Assembly: GCA_016191845.1 (NCBI GenBank)
Contig: JACPVF010000013.1
Coordinates: forward strand, 372,001 to 436,000
Source: Chloroflexota bacterium
Lineage (GTDB): Bacteria; Chloroflexota; Anaerolineae; Anaerolineales; Villigracilaceae
DNA: 64,000 nt
Reading direction: 5' to 3'
The number at the start of each line of letters is the position of its first letter. Within the stretch, counting starts at the first letter, position 1. Positions 9,163 to 19,428 of this stretch are shown piece by piece. The translations under genes were made by a program, and so were the position numbers. The notes beneath the pieces were generated by a model. That model was not told where the DNA came from. It made no database searches and saw only the letters and a list, made by a program, of their open reading frames with translations.

Positions 9163-10562
9163 ACCATCGAATGGAACATGACCTGCTGGGGGAACGTGAA
9201 GTACCGACCGAGGCCTATTACGGCGTGCACACCTTGCGCGCATTGGAAAATTTCCACATCAGCGGCATCCCGCTCAGCACCTATCCCAACATGGTGCGGG
9301 CACTGGCTTGCGTGAAGCAGGCCTGTGCGCTAGCCAACCGCGAATTGGGCCTGCTGGACGAAGCGCGCGCGGATGCCATCGTGCGGGCCTGCGAGGAAGT
9401 ACGCGCGGGCGAACTGCATGAGCATTTCGCCGTGGACATCGTCCAGGGCGGCGCGGGCACCTCGACCAACATGAACGCCAACGAGGTCATCGCCAATCGT
9501 GCGCTGGAATTGCTGGGGCACGAACGCGGCGAGTATAAATTCCTGCACCCGCTCGAACAGGTCAACCTAAGCCAGAGCACCAACGACGCCTACCCGACCG
9601 CTATCAAGGTGGCGCTGCGCTTCGAGATCGACGCGCTCATCGAGGCCATGGAAGTGCTGCGGCTGTCGTTTGCAGAAAAAGCCGCTGAGTTCAAGGACAT
9701 CCTCAAGATGGGCCGTACCCAACTGCAGGACGCTGTACCGATGACGCTCGGTCAGGAGTTCAGCACCTACGCGGTTATGCTCGAAGAGGACCAACAGCGT
9801 CTGCGCGAGGCGGCGCTCCTGATCCAGGAGATCAACCTCGGCGCGACGGCCATCGGCACGGGCATCAACGCCCACCCTGATTACGCCGCACTGGCCCGTA
9901 AGCATCTGAGCGAAGTGACAGGCATCCCGTACGTGACGGCGGGCAATCTGGTGGAAGCCACACAGGATGCAGGTGCCTTCGTGCAGCTCTCGGGCGTGCT
10001 GAAACGCGTGGCGGTCAAGCTCTCGAAGATCTGCAACGACCTGCGCCTGCTCTCTTCTGGACCTCGGGCTGGGCTCGGCGAGATCAACCTGCCCGCCGTT
10101 CAGGCTGGTTCCAGCATCATGCCAGGCAAGGTCAACCCCGTCATCCCCGAAGTCGTCAACCAGATCGCGTTCCTGGTCATCGGCAACGACGTGACCGTCT
10201 CCTTCGCGGCCGAGGGCGGACAGTTGCAGCTCAACGCCTTCGAGCCCATCATCGCGCACAGCCTGTTCGACAGTCTCATCTATCTGCGCAACGGCTGCCT
10301 GACCCTGTCCGAGCGCTGCGTGAAGGGCATCACTGCCAACCGTGAGCGGCTGAACGAACATATGAATCGCTCGATCGGCATCGTCACCGCCCTCAACCCG
10401 ATCATCGGCTACGAGAACGCAACTTCCGTCGCCCAGGAAGCGCTGTCCAGCGGAAAAAGTGTGGCAGAGGTCGTGCTGTCCCGCGGATTACTGACCCGTG
10501 AGCAATTGGACGAAATCCTGCGTCCCGAAGTGCTGACCCAGCCAAGGTGGTTCAAGAGGTAA
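9159..10562 (+). CDS. aspA: Aspartate ammonia-lyase
   Basis: 467 residues, the full length of the family. It catalyses L-aspartate to fumarate plus ammonia, linking amino acid breakdown to the citric acid cycle. The N-terminus EHDLLGEREVPTEAYYGVHT and the mobile-loop signature GSSIMPGKVNP (catalytic serine) are diagnostic of the fumarase/aspartase superfamily. QGGAGTSTNMNANEV and STNDAYPT supply substrate-binding residues. I favour aspartase over class II fumarase because the N-terminus and the VTGIPYVTAGNLVEATQDAGAF region follow AspA. GTG 9159 overlaps the preceding gene by 4 bp; ATG 9171 is an alternative start. Confidence 0.92.
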   Translation: MNHRMEHDLLGEREVPTEAYYGVHTLRALENFHISGIPLSTYPNMVRALACVKQACALANRELGLLDEARADAIVRACEEVRAGELHEHFAVDIVQGGAGTSTNMNANEVIANRALELLGHERGEYKFLHPLEQVNLSQSTNDAYPTAIKVALRFEIDALIEAMEVLRLSFAEKAAEFKDILKMGRTQLQDAVPMTLGQEFSTYAVMLEEDQQRLREAALLIQEINLGATAIGTGINAHPDYAALARKHLSEVTGIPYVTAGNLVEATQDAGAFVQLSGVLKRVAVKLSKICNDLRLLSSGPRAGLGEINLPAVQAGSSIMPGKVNPVIPEVVNQIAFLVIGNDVTVSFAAEGGQLQLNAFEPIIAHSLFDSLIYLRNGCLTLSERCVKGITANRERLNEHMNRSIGIVTALNPIIGYENATSVAQEALSSGKSVAEVVLSRGLLTREQLDEILRPEVLTQPRWFKR

Positions 10563-10617
10563 ATGCACACAGGTAAAAGACCGTATATTGGTAGCGTCTG
10601 GCAGATATAGGTGAAAA

Positions 10618-11577
10618 ATGGAACCTCTCTTTACTTCGACGGAAACTGTTAAAACCGAACTGAATCGGCAAAAATACATCGCCTCTGACGAAATCGCCAC
10701 CATCGTGTACCTGGCGCAAAAGCTGGGCAAGCCGCTCCTGGCGGAAGGTCCCGCGGGCGTGGGCAAGACGGAATTAGCCAAGGCAGTCGCATCCGCCACG
10801 GGCCGCGAGCTGATCCGCTTGCAATGCTACGAAGGCCTGGACGAGTCGAAGGCGCTCTACGAGTGGGAGTATTCCAAGCAGTTGCTCTACACGCAGCTGC
10901 TGCGCGACAAACTGAACGACACGCTCGGCAAAGCGGAATCGCTCAGCGAGGCGGCAGACCGTCTCGCCAGAGAGGAGGATGTCTTCTTCTCGAACCGTTT
11001 CCTGCTGCAACGTCCATTGCTGAAGGCCATCCTGTCCGAACAGCCGACCGTGCTGCTGATTGACGAGATCGACCGCGCCGACGCCGAGTTCGAGGCCTTC
11101 CTGCTCGAAGTATTGAGCGACTTCCAGGTCTCGGTGCCCGAACTGGGGACGCTCTCGGCAAAGCACAAGCCATTCGTCATCCTGACTTCCAATAACACAC
11201 GCGAACTGTCCGAGGCATTGAAGCGGCGTTGTTTGTATCTCTTTATCGATTACCCAGACCTGCAAGAGGAACTGGCCGTGGTGCGGCTCAAGGTGCCAGA
11301 CCTGAACCCAAAGCTGGCCCAACAGGCCGTGGAATTCGTCCAGCGTCTGCGCAAGGCCGACATGCGCAAGTCCCCGTCCATCAGCGAGACGCTCGACTGG
11401 GCCAATGCGCTCGTGGCGTTGAACGCCTCCAACCTGGACAAAGCCGTGCTGGAAGACACGCTCTCGGTGTTGCTCAAGCATGAAGCAGACCTGCAAAAGG
11501 CCAAGCGGCAGATCATCAATCCGCCGCAGCTCAAGCAGCGACCCACGGATGATTTCGGCAGGTTCTCTGGAAATTAA
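10618..11577 (+). CDS. MoxR-family AAA+ ATPase
   Basis: 319 residues. Walker A GPAGVGKT is at 44-51, Walker B LLIDEIDRAD at about 146-155, and sensor ILTSNNTRELSEALKRRC follows, as in MoxR ATPases. These act as chaperone-like remodelers with a VWA-domain partner, often loading metals or activating enzymes. The partner gene follows directly at 11629. The target complex is not apparent from the neighbours. AGGTGAA precedes ATG 10618. Confidence 0.92.
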   Translation: MEPLFTSTETVKTELNRQKYIASDEIATIVYLAQKLGKPLLAEGPAGVGKTELAKAVASATGRELIRLQCYEGLDESKALYEWEYSKQLLYTQLLRDKLNDTLGKAESLSEAADRLAREEDVFFSNRFLLQRPLLKAILSEQPTVLLIDEIDRADAEFEAFLLEVLSDFQVSVPELGTLSAKHKPFVILTSNNTRELSEALKRRCLYLFIDYPDLQEELAVVRLKVPDLNPKLAQQAVEFVQRLRKADMRKSPSISETLDWANALVALNASNLDKAVLEDTLSVLLKHEADLQKAKRQIINPPQLKQRPTDDFGRFSGN

Positions 11578-11585
11578 TTTTTTGG

Positions 11586-11614
11586 GCAGGGGCGGCCCGA
11601 CGGGCCGCCCCTGC
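11586..11614. repeat. Perfect 13-bp-arm hairpin between moxR-like and VWA genes
   Basis: Arms GCAGGGGCGGCCC (11586-11598) and its exact complement (11602-11614) enclose a 3-nt loop. No T-run follows, so it is not a standard terminator. It may be a mobile palindromic repeat or modulate the mRNA ratio of the two genes. Confidence 0.7.
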
Positions 11615-11628
11615 AAGGAACGCGTTTT

Positions 11629-13005
11629 ATGGAATCCCGCATTTTACAGTTAATCGCCGCCCTGCGCGCCAGCGGAGTGCGCGTTTCTTTGGCGGAGTCG
11701 GCCGAGGCTTTCTCCGCCGTGGACTTGTTGGGGATTCAGAACCGTGAGCAATTCCGTCTTTCGTTGCGGGCCACGCTCGTCAAGGATGTGAAGGATTTGC
11801 CCACCTTCGACAAACTATTTCCGCTTTTCTTCGGCTCGGGCCAGCCGCCGATCATGGGCGGAAATCCGTCCGAAGAGTTGACGCCCGAGGAGATCCAGAT
11901 GCTGGCCGAGGCGCTGCGGCAATTTGCCGAGAACCTCCGTCAGCGCATGGAACGCCTGATGAACGGCGAGCCGCTCACGAGGTCCGAGCTGGAGGCACTG
12001 GCACAACTGGTCGGGCTGAATCAGTCCGACAACCTCGACTATCAAAACTGGATGACCCAGCGCATGATGCGCGCGATGGCCTTCCCCGAGGTCCAGAAGG
12101 CGATGCAAGAATTGATGGAACAACTCCAGCAAATGGGGATGAGCCGTGAACGCGTCGAACAGATCCGCGAGACGGTGCGACAAAACATGCAAGGCATGCA
12201 GGAGCAGTTGCGCCAGTTCGCGGGCGAGCGCATCGCTGAGAACCTAAGCGAACGCCCGCGCGGAGAGGACATCGACAGCCTGATGAACCGACCCTTTCAG
12301 GCGCTCTCGGATGCAGACAAAAAGCTGCTGCAGCGCGAGGTCAAGCGGCTGGCGGCTGCACTGCGCACGCGCATCGCCCTGCGCCAGAAACGCATGAAGA
12401 GCGGACAACTCGACCCGAAAGCCACCATCCGCGCCAACCTGAAATATCACGGCGTGCCGATGGAGATCCGCCACAGAGACCGCATCCGCAAGCCGAAGAT
12501 CGTGGTCATTTGCGATGTCAGTACGTCGATGCGTTTCTGCTCCGAGTTGATGTTGAGCTTCCTATTTGCCCTGCAGGGACAGGTACGCAAGACGCATGCC
12601 TTCGCCTTCATCGACCACCTCGAGTCCATCTCGGAGGATTTCCACGGCACGGATGCTGATGAAGCCATCCAATCTGTATTGTGGCGTATGCCCAGCGGAC
12701 ATTACAACACCGACCTGGGCTGGTCGCTCAATGATTTCCAAAACGAGTATATGGACACGCTCAACAGCGGCACCACGCTGATCGTGGTCGGTGATGGACG
12801 CAATAACTACAACGATCCACGGCTCGACATCTTCTCCGCCATGGCGCGCCGTGCCGTGCGCACGATCTGGTTGAATCCCGAACCGCCCTCGCTCTGGCAC
12901 GGCGACAGCGACATGCCCAAATACGCGCCGTTATGCAGTAACGTACTGAAGGTCGGCACGTTGAGAGAATTGGCTGCGGCAGTAGATACCTTGATGACGG
13001 AATAA
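11629..13005 (+). CDS. VWA-domain CoxE-like protein, partner of MoxR ATPase
   Basis: 458 residues. The N-terminal two-thirds is mostly helical and Gln/Arg-rich (for example MQELMEQLQQMGMSRERVEQ). The C-terminal von Willebrand factor A domain carries the MIDAS motif DVSTS at 296-300, followed by the strand/helix pattern of the fold up to TLIVVGDGRNN. CoxE/YehP-type proteins pair with MoxR ATPases to assemble or activate metal enzymes; which one is unknown here. A terminator hairpin follows the stop. Confidence 0.9.
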   Translation: MESRILQLIAALRASGVRVSLAESAEAFSAVDLLGIQNREQFRLSLRATLVKDVKDLPTFDKLFPLFFGSGQPPIMGGNPSEELTPEEIQMLAEALRQFAENLRQRMERLMNGEPLTRSELEALAQLVGLNQSDNLDYQNWMTQRMMRAMAFPEVQKAMQELMEQLQQMGMSRERVEQIRETVRQNMQGMQEQLRQFAGERIAENLSERPRGEDIDSLMNRPFQALSDADKKLLQREVKRLAAALRTRIALRQKRMKSGQLDPKATIRANLKYHGVPMEIRHRDRIRKPKIVVICDVSTSMRFCSELMLSFLFALQGQVRKTHAFAFIDHLESISEDFHGTDADEAIQSVLWRMPSGHYNTDLGWSLNDFQNEYMDTLNSGTTLIVVGDGRNNYNDPRLDIFSAMARRAVRTIWLNPEPPSLWHGDSDMPKYAPLCSNVLKVGTLRELAAAVDTLMTE

Positions 13006-13009
13006 CAAA

Positions 13010-13037
13010 AAGACGGCAGCCATCTGGCTGCCGTCTT
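13010..13037. terminator. Bidirectional intrinsic terminator
   Basis: Arms AAGACGGCAGCCA and TGGCTGCCGTCTT with an A-run before and T-rich sequence after. It sits between the convergent VWA and PilZ genes and can serve both strands. Confidence 0.85.
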
Positions 13038-13053
13038 CGTTTCTTTTGCATTT

Positions 13054-13410
13054 CTACCATCTGCTATCCGCCCCGTAACGGTCATACATGCGCTGGAAGA
13101 TCATCGAGTCGTCGTAGGACAGGCCCCCCACCTCGAAGCCGACATTGTAAAGGTTGGGCTCGAGCTTATCCTCCGCACACCAGCGGCTGCGGCCCGTAAA
13201 GATGAGATAACTCTTGTTAGCCACGTCCTGGGTCAGGTCCACGCGCAGTTTATAGTTCGCATTGACAGGCAGGGGCCTGTCGCTGTCCAGGCGGAAGCCC
13301 GTCAGACTGATGTCCGTCAAATGACCGACGAATTGCAGCGTGTTGGCGTCGATCACCTGCATGTAATAAGTGAAGCGGCGTCTTTGTTGTCGGCGGCGAT
13401 CCGTTTCCAT
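13054..13410 (-). CDS. PilZ-domain protein (c-di-GMP effector)
   Basis: 118 residues from ATG 13410, chosen because GGAGAGGAG lies 7-14 nt upstream; a frame extending to 13449 lacks one. The two c-di-GMP-binding elements are present: the arginine cluster RRRQQRRRF near the N-terminus and DISLTGFRL (D/NxSxxG). It is a stand-alone PilZ domain, so it likely transmits a c-di-GMP signal by binding a partner. The partner and output are not evident. Confidence 0.85.
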   Translation of the reverse strand: METDRRRQQRRRFTYYMQVIDANTLQFVGHLTDISLTGFRLDSDRPLPVNANYKLRVDLTQDVANKSYLIFTGRSRWCAEDKLEPNLYNVGFEVGGLSYDDSMIFQRMYDRYGADSRW

Positions 13411-13540
13411 GGGGATGCTCCTCTCCAATAAAGGGTGCCTGGGCTGCATTCACGGAACGATGAGGCGTGTAAATTTATATGGACATAGTATATTTATTTT
13501 TTGGACAATTTCAATGGGAATTTTGGCACCCCACAAAAGC

Positions 13541-13566
13541 ACAGGACGGCCTTTCGGCCGTCCTGT
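13541..13566 (-). terminator. Intrinsic terminator of the acyl-CoA mutase gene
   Basis: Arms ACAGGACGGCC / GGCCGTCCTGT with a 4-nt loop begin 6 nt after the mutase stop; the minus strand continues into CTTTTG. Confidence 0.8.
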
Positions 13567-13571
13567 TTTGT

Positions 13572-15251
<1,680 letters not shown>

Positions 15252-15306
15252 GTTAATCCTTTTTTGTCACAGCCTATTATCAAACATACATTCGCAGACA
15301 CACCAA

Positions 15307-15344
15307 AGATTGCTTCGTCGCGAAATGCGCTCCTCACAATGACA
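15307..15344. repeat. Half copy of a dispersed inverted-repeat element
   Basis: GATTGCTTCGTCGCG and, 9 nt on, CTCCTCACAATGAC match the right half of the element at 35777-35864. It lies in the 298-nt gap between divergent genes; no gene is seen in the rest of that gap. Confidence 0.55.
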
Positions 15345-15549
15345 CAGCCTAGTATACCGTCCAGCCCGACAATCAGGACGGGATAAGCGGCCTGTTTTCT
15401 TGTGAACTTTATCACACAATAATAACGAAGAAGAAAAAATGGCAGGCCGTAAAACTGGACAACAATGGGCTAAATATCGGGACAAACGTCACATGCCCGA
15501 AAACAACAAAAATGCTACACTTTCCGTATATACAACCAGGAGATTTGTC

Positions 15550-15948
15550 ATGGGAAAAACCTTCCTTTATGTCGGTGCGGGAGTCCTGTTTCTGATCGGT
15601 CTGTGTCTGCTGGCTTTCGGCGGCATCACACTCTACGGGTCCACCGCCCCCAACGGTCAATCCAACTGGATGCCCATCGGGTTGGCCCTGAGCGCTTTCG
15701 GGGTGCTGGTCATTGCGGGCGGCGCAGGGATGATCGTCGCTGCCATGCGCGGGACCAAGACCGAGGTCGTGCAACAGGTGACGATGAAGGTGGACCTGCC
15801 AGGTCAGACCAAGATCGAGGAAGTCAAATGCCGTTCCTGCGGCGGGACTCTTTCCGCTAAAGATATCACCCTGTCCAACGGCGCTCCCATGGTCAACTGC
15901 CCGTATTGTCACACCATCTATCAATTGACCGAAGAACCCAAGTGGTAG
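15550..15948 (+). CDS. Small two-span membrane protein with C-terminal zinc ribbon
   Basis: 132 residues from ATG 15550, which has AGGAG 9 nt upstream; an in-frame extension to 15439 has no such site. Two hydrophobic spans (about 4-26 and 38-62) are followed by a basic/charged stretch and a zinc ribbon, CRSCGG ... CPYCH. The ribbon probably faces the cytoplasm. Function unknown. It ends 34 nt before the DUF2207-like gene and reads in the same direction, so it is likely co-transcribed with the radical SAM cassette. Confidence 0.8.
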   Translation: MGKTFLYVGAGVLFLIGLCLLAFGGITLYGSTAPNGQSNWMPIGLALSAFGVLVIAGGAGMIVAAMRGTKTEVVQQVTMKVDLPGQTKIEEVKCRSCGGTLSAKDITLSNGAPMVNCPYCHTIYQLTEEPKW

Positions 15949-15981
15949 AAGAGCATTACGTGATAACTCCAAGGAGACTTC

Positions 15982-17646
15982 ATGCATAGAAGACTTCTCG
16001 CCTCCCTGATGGCCCTCCTGCTCGCGTTCGGACTGGTTTCGAGTGCCTCAGCCCAATCCTATTCCTTTGGCCTGCCGAAGGAAGTGGTCGACGTGTACTG
16101 GAACGCCGACGGCTCAATGGCTGTGAATTACGCCTTTACGTTCACCAACGAACCAGGTGCACATGTTATCGATTTCGTGGACGTGGGCACACCCAATTCT
16201 TCCTACGACGGCAGCCAGATCCGCGCGGACGTGAACGGGAATCCCGTCACCATCTCCACCGATTACCAGGGCACAGGTTCGGGCTTTGCCGTGGACCTGG
16301 GCGGGTACGCCATCCAGCCTGGGCAGTCGGGTACGGTCAACGTCTACATTGGCCGAGTCAACAACGTGCTGTATAAGGATGACCAGGACGAAGCCTACGC
16401 CTCGGCCGTTTTCGAGCCAACCTATTTTGAAGGCAGTTTCGTCAACGGCGACACCGACCTGACGGTCACCTTCCACCTGCCGCCTGGGGTCAAGCCCGAG
16501 GAACCGCGTTGGCACAGCGCCCCATCGGGATTCCCGTCCGAGCCCGTCGCGGGCCTCGACGAGCAGGGCCGCATCACCTACACCTGGCAGAATCCCACCG
16601 CAAAGGGTTCGCGCTCGTACGAATTCGGCGCGTCCTTCCCCAAATCCTATGTACCCGCCGACGCCATCGTCACGGCTCCACCTGCGCCCGCCTTCAACAT
16701 CAGCGGCGATACGCTGGGCGGATTCTTCATGTTCTGTTGCTTCGGTTTGTTTTTCCTCGTCATCCCCGGGCTGACCGCCATTCAGAACAACCGCCGCAAA
16801 CTGCAATATATGCCGCCGCGTGTGGCCCTCGAGGGTCAAGGCATTAAACGCGGCCTGACCGCCGTCGAAGCAGCCATCCTGCTCGAGCAGCCGCTCGACA
16901 AGGTCATGACCATGATCCTGTTCGGTGCGGTCAAGAAGAACGCCGCCGAAGTGGTCCGCCGCGACCCGCTGGAAGTCAAGGCCATTGCGCCTCAACCCGA
17001 GGGACTCAATCAGTACGAGATCAACTTCCTGAAGGCCTTTGAGCAGCCTGTGGGCGCAAACCGTCAAAAAGCGCTGCAAGACCTGATGATCGCGCTGGTC
17101 AAGAGCGTCTCTGAAAAGATCCGCGGGTTCAGCCGCAAGGAAACCGTGGACTACTACAAGTCCATCATGGAACGGGCCTGGCAGCAGGTCGAAGCGGCAG
17201 ACACGCCCGAGGTCAAGAGCCAGAAGTTCGAAGAAGCCATGGAATGGACCATGCTCGACCGCGACTACGACGATCGCATGCGCCGCACCCTGCACGGCCC
17301 GATCTTCATGCCGATGTGGTGGGGCCGCTACGACCCGACCTTCCGCCCCGCCTCACTGGGCTCCGCGCCCCGAACGGCCGCGCCAACCAGCCAGGGCGGA
17401 CGCGTCACCCTGCCTGGCGCGGATATCGCCGCCTCGATGGTCACGGGCGTGCAGACCTTCTCCAGTAAGGTAATGGGCGACCTCAATACCTTCACCAGCC
17501 GCGTAACTAGTGCCACCAATCCCCCGCCCAAGCCATCCACAGGATCGACTTATCGAAGCGGCGGCGGCAAGAGCGGAGGCTGCGCCTGTGCGTGCGCTTG
17601 CGCATGCGCGGGTTGCGCCTGCGCCTGTGCGGGCGGTGGACGGTAA
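15982..17646 (+). CDS. DUF2207-like membrane protein with alternating Cys-Ala C-terminal tail
   Basis: 554 residues. A signal peptide (1-24, ending SSASA) precedes an external beta domain resembling DUF2207 (VVDVYWNADGSMAVNY, GAHVIDFVDVGTPN). One membrane span lies near residues 245-265, followed by a cytoplasmic region of about 280 residues. The last 24 residues are low-complexity: GGGKSGG, then eight cysteines alternating with alanine (C534-C549, one Gly interruption), then GGGR. The alanine codons vary (GCC, GCG, GCT, GCA), so the pattern is kept at protein level rather than by recent repeat slippage. A radical SAM gene with a peptide-recognition domain starts 34 nt downstream, which suggests the tail is modified; that is inference. 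GGAG precedes the start. Confidence 0.82.
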   Translation: MHRRLLASLMALLLAFGLVSSASAQSYSFGLPKEVVDVYWNADGSMAVNYAFTFTNEPGAHVIDFVDVGTPNSSYDGSQIRADVNGNPVTISTDYQGTGSGFAVDLGGYAIQPGQSGTVNVYIGRVNNVLYKDDQDEAYASAVFEPTYFEGSFVNGDTDLTVTFHLPPGVKPEEPRWHSAPSGFPSEPVAGLDEQGRITYTWQNPTAKGSRSYEFGASFPKSYVPADAIVTAPPAPAFNISGDTLGGFFMFCCFGLFFLVIPGLTAIQNNRRKLQYMPPRVALEGQGIKRGLTAVEAAILLEQPLDKVMTMILFGAVKKNAAEVVRRDPLEVKAIAPQPEGLNQYEINFLKAFEQPVGANRQKALQDLMIALVKSVSEKIRGFSRKETVDYYKSIMERAWQQVEAADTPEVKSQKFEEAMEWTMLDRDYDDRMRRTLHGPIFMPMWWGRYDPTFRPASLGSAPRTAAPTSQGGRVTLPGADIAASMVTGVQTFSSKVMGDLNTFTSRVTSATNPPPKPSTGSTYRSGGGKSGGCACACACACAGCACACAGGGR

Positions 17647-17680
17647 CTTGGAATCGACGTCACAAATTTATAGATGAGAT

Positions 17681-19045
17681 ATGGCTTTCTTTAATTCGGT
17701 CAAAAACATCTTCCAATCGCGGTCTGTGGCCCACGGGCCAGCGGCTGGCCTTTACCATTACACCCGCGAGGACGCGTTCGAGAAATCGCGCATTCATCTG
17801 CGCCTCGATGCAGACGGCCACGGCACGTTGATCGTCAACGCCAACCGCGTGATGCATTTGAATCCGACCGCGGCCTTCATGGCGTGGATGATCCTGGAAG
17901 GAAGGGCGAAAGAGGAGAGAATCCGCGCGCTCACATCGCGCTACTCGGTATCGAAAAAACAAGCCGAGACCGACTTATTGGATTTCAACTTCCAACTCGA
18001 CGAATTGCTGCGCCCCGACGGCGCCTGCCCCGTCCATGAACTGGATACCGACACGCTGGCCCCGTTCAGCGCGCGGCCGTCCGCGCCCTACCGCATGGAC
18101 CTGGCCATTACCTATCGATGCAATAACGACTGCGCCCATTGCTACAACGCTCGCGAACGGAACTTCCCCGAACTCAGCACCGAGCAGTGGAAGAAAATCC
18201 TCGATCAACTCTGGGCATTGGGCGTGCCGCACATCGTCTTCACGGGCGGAGAGGCCACCCTGCGAAACGATCTTCCCGAACTGATCGCCCACGCCGAATC
18301 CAATGGGCAGATCACGGGCCTCAACACCAACGCCCGCCGTCTGTCGGATATGGACTACGTGCAAAAACTGGTGGCTGCGGGTCTGGACCACGTGCAGATC
18401 ACAGTCGAGTCATGCGATGAAGCCATCCACGACGAGATGATGCGTGCGAAAGGCGCCCACAAGCAGACCATCCGCGGCCTGCAGAATGTGTTGAACACGC
18501 GCCTGTACGTGATGACCAACACCACCATGCTGCGCACCAACGTCCACAAAATTTCCGACACGCTGGATTTTCTGGCCGATCTGGGCGTGCCGACTGTCGG
18601 CCTGAATGCACTCATCTACTCGGGCAACGGCCTGACAGTGGGAACAGGTCTGCGCGAAAGCGAACTGCAACCCATCCTCGACATGGCCACACACAAGACC
18701 GCCGAGCGCGGACAGAAGTTGATCTGGTACACCCCCACGCAATATTGCCAGTTCGACCCCACCGCCAGTAACCTGGGCGTCAAGGGTTGTACGGCGGCGC
18801 TGTATAGTATGTGCATCGAATCGAATGGAAACGTCCTGCCGTGCCAATCGTACTACATACCCGTCGGCAATATCCTGGCTGACTCATGGGACTCGATCTG
18901 GAACCATAAGCTATCCTCGCAGCTGCGTGAACGCCAGGGCCTGCCCGAGAAGTGCGATGGCTGTCCCGTGGTGGCCGAATGCGGCGGCGGCTGTCCGCTC
19001 AAGTTCGAACATCCATCCCTCATCCAAATGGAAGTGCCTGCATGA
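17681..19045 (+). CDS. Radical SAM/SPASM enzyme with PqqD-like (RRE) N-terminal domain
   Basis: 454 residues. Residues about 35-112 resemble PqqD, the peptide-recognition element used by RiPP-modifying enzymes (RIHLRLDADGHG, LNPTAAFMAW). The radical SAM core has C147xxxC151xxC154, then FTGGEA (187-192). The SPASM region keeps seven cysteines (C370, C378, C388, C425, C428, C434, C438), enough for auxiliary 4Fe-4S clusters. This architecture is that of maturases that crosslink or oxidise ribosomal peptides. The likely substrate is the Cys-Ala tail of the gene just upstream, or an unseen peptide. It overlaps the PAS gene by 4 bp (ATGA). Confidence 0.9.
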   Translation: MAFFNSVKNIFQSRSVAHGPAAGLYHYTREDAFEKSRIHLRLDADGHGTLIVNANRVMHLNPTAAFMAWMILEGRAKEERIRALTSRYSVSKKQAETDLLDFNFQLDELLRPDGACPVHELDTDTLAPFSARPSAPYRMDLAITYRCNNDCAHCYNARERNFPELSTEQWKKILDQLWALGVPHIVFTGGEATLRNDLPELIAHAESNGQITGLNTNARRLSDMDYVQKLVAAGLDHVQITVESCDEAIHDEMMRAKGAHKQTIRGLQNVLNTRLYVMTNTTMLRTNVHKISDTLDFLADLGVPTVGLNALIYSGNGLTVGTGLRESELQPILDMATHKTAERGQKLIWYTPTQYCQFDPTASNLGVKGCTAALYSMCIESNGNVLPCQSYYIPVGNILADSWDSIWNHKLSSQLRERQGLPEKCDGCPVVAECGGGCPLKFEHPSLIQMEVPA

Positions 19046-19383
19046 CAGAACACGCCTGGATCAAGGAATTTCCCGCCGCCGTGACGGTTTGCGATTCAAA
19101 CGGGGTTATCCTCGAAATGAACGACAAGGCCGCCAGGACCTTTGAGAAGGATGGTGGCTATAAACTGGTCGGCTCGAATATGCTGGATTGCCACCCCGAC
19201 CCTGCGCGGAGCAAGGTCGAGCGCCTGCTGGCCGCCCGCGAGAAGAACGTCTATACCATCGAGAAGAACGGCGTGAAGAAGATGATCTTTCAAAGTCCGT
19301 GGTATCAGAACGGTGAGTATGCAGGCTTCGTGGAACTCTCGCTCGAGATTCCGTTCGAGATGGAGCACTTTGTCAGGAAATAG
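19042..19383 (+). CDS. Stand-alone PAS-domain protein
   Basis: 113 residues, one PAS fold: FPAAVTVCDSNGVILEMNDKA, then LVGSNMLDCHPDPARSK, then a final beta pair QSPWYQNGEYAGFVELS. PAS domains sense redox state, light, oxygen or small ligands. There is no output domain, so it probably acts by contact, perhaps with the radical SAM enzyme to which it is translationally coupled through the ATGA at 19042-19045. Ligand unknown. Confidence 0.85.
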   Translation: MTEHAWIKEFPAAVTVCDSNGVILEMNDKAARTFEKDGGYKLVGSNMLDCHPDPARSKVERLLAAREKNVYTIEKNGVKKMIFQSPWYQNGEYAGFVELSLEIPFEMEHFVRK

Positions 19384-19386
19384 CAA

Positions 19387-19419
19387 AAACCCTAAAGGTC
19401 TTGCAGACCTTTAGGGTTT
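19387..19419. terminator. Strong hairpin after the PAS gene
   Basis: A perfect 15-bp stem (19387-19401 with 19405-19419, loop TGC) begins four bases after the PAS stop. An A-run precedes it and only TTT follows. It may be a partial terminator inside the cassette or a palindromic repeat. Confidence 0.7.
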
Positions 19420-19428
19420 ACCGAAATT

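Noticed and set aside
9159-10562. Class II fumarase
   Set aside because: N-terminus and internal blocks follow AspA; both share the GSSxMPxKxNP loop, so the loop alone does not decide.
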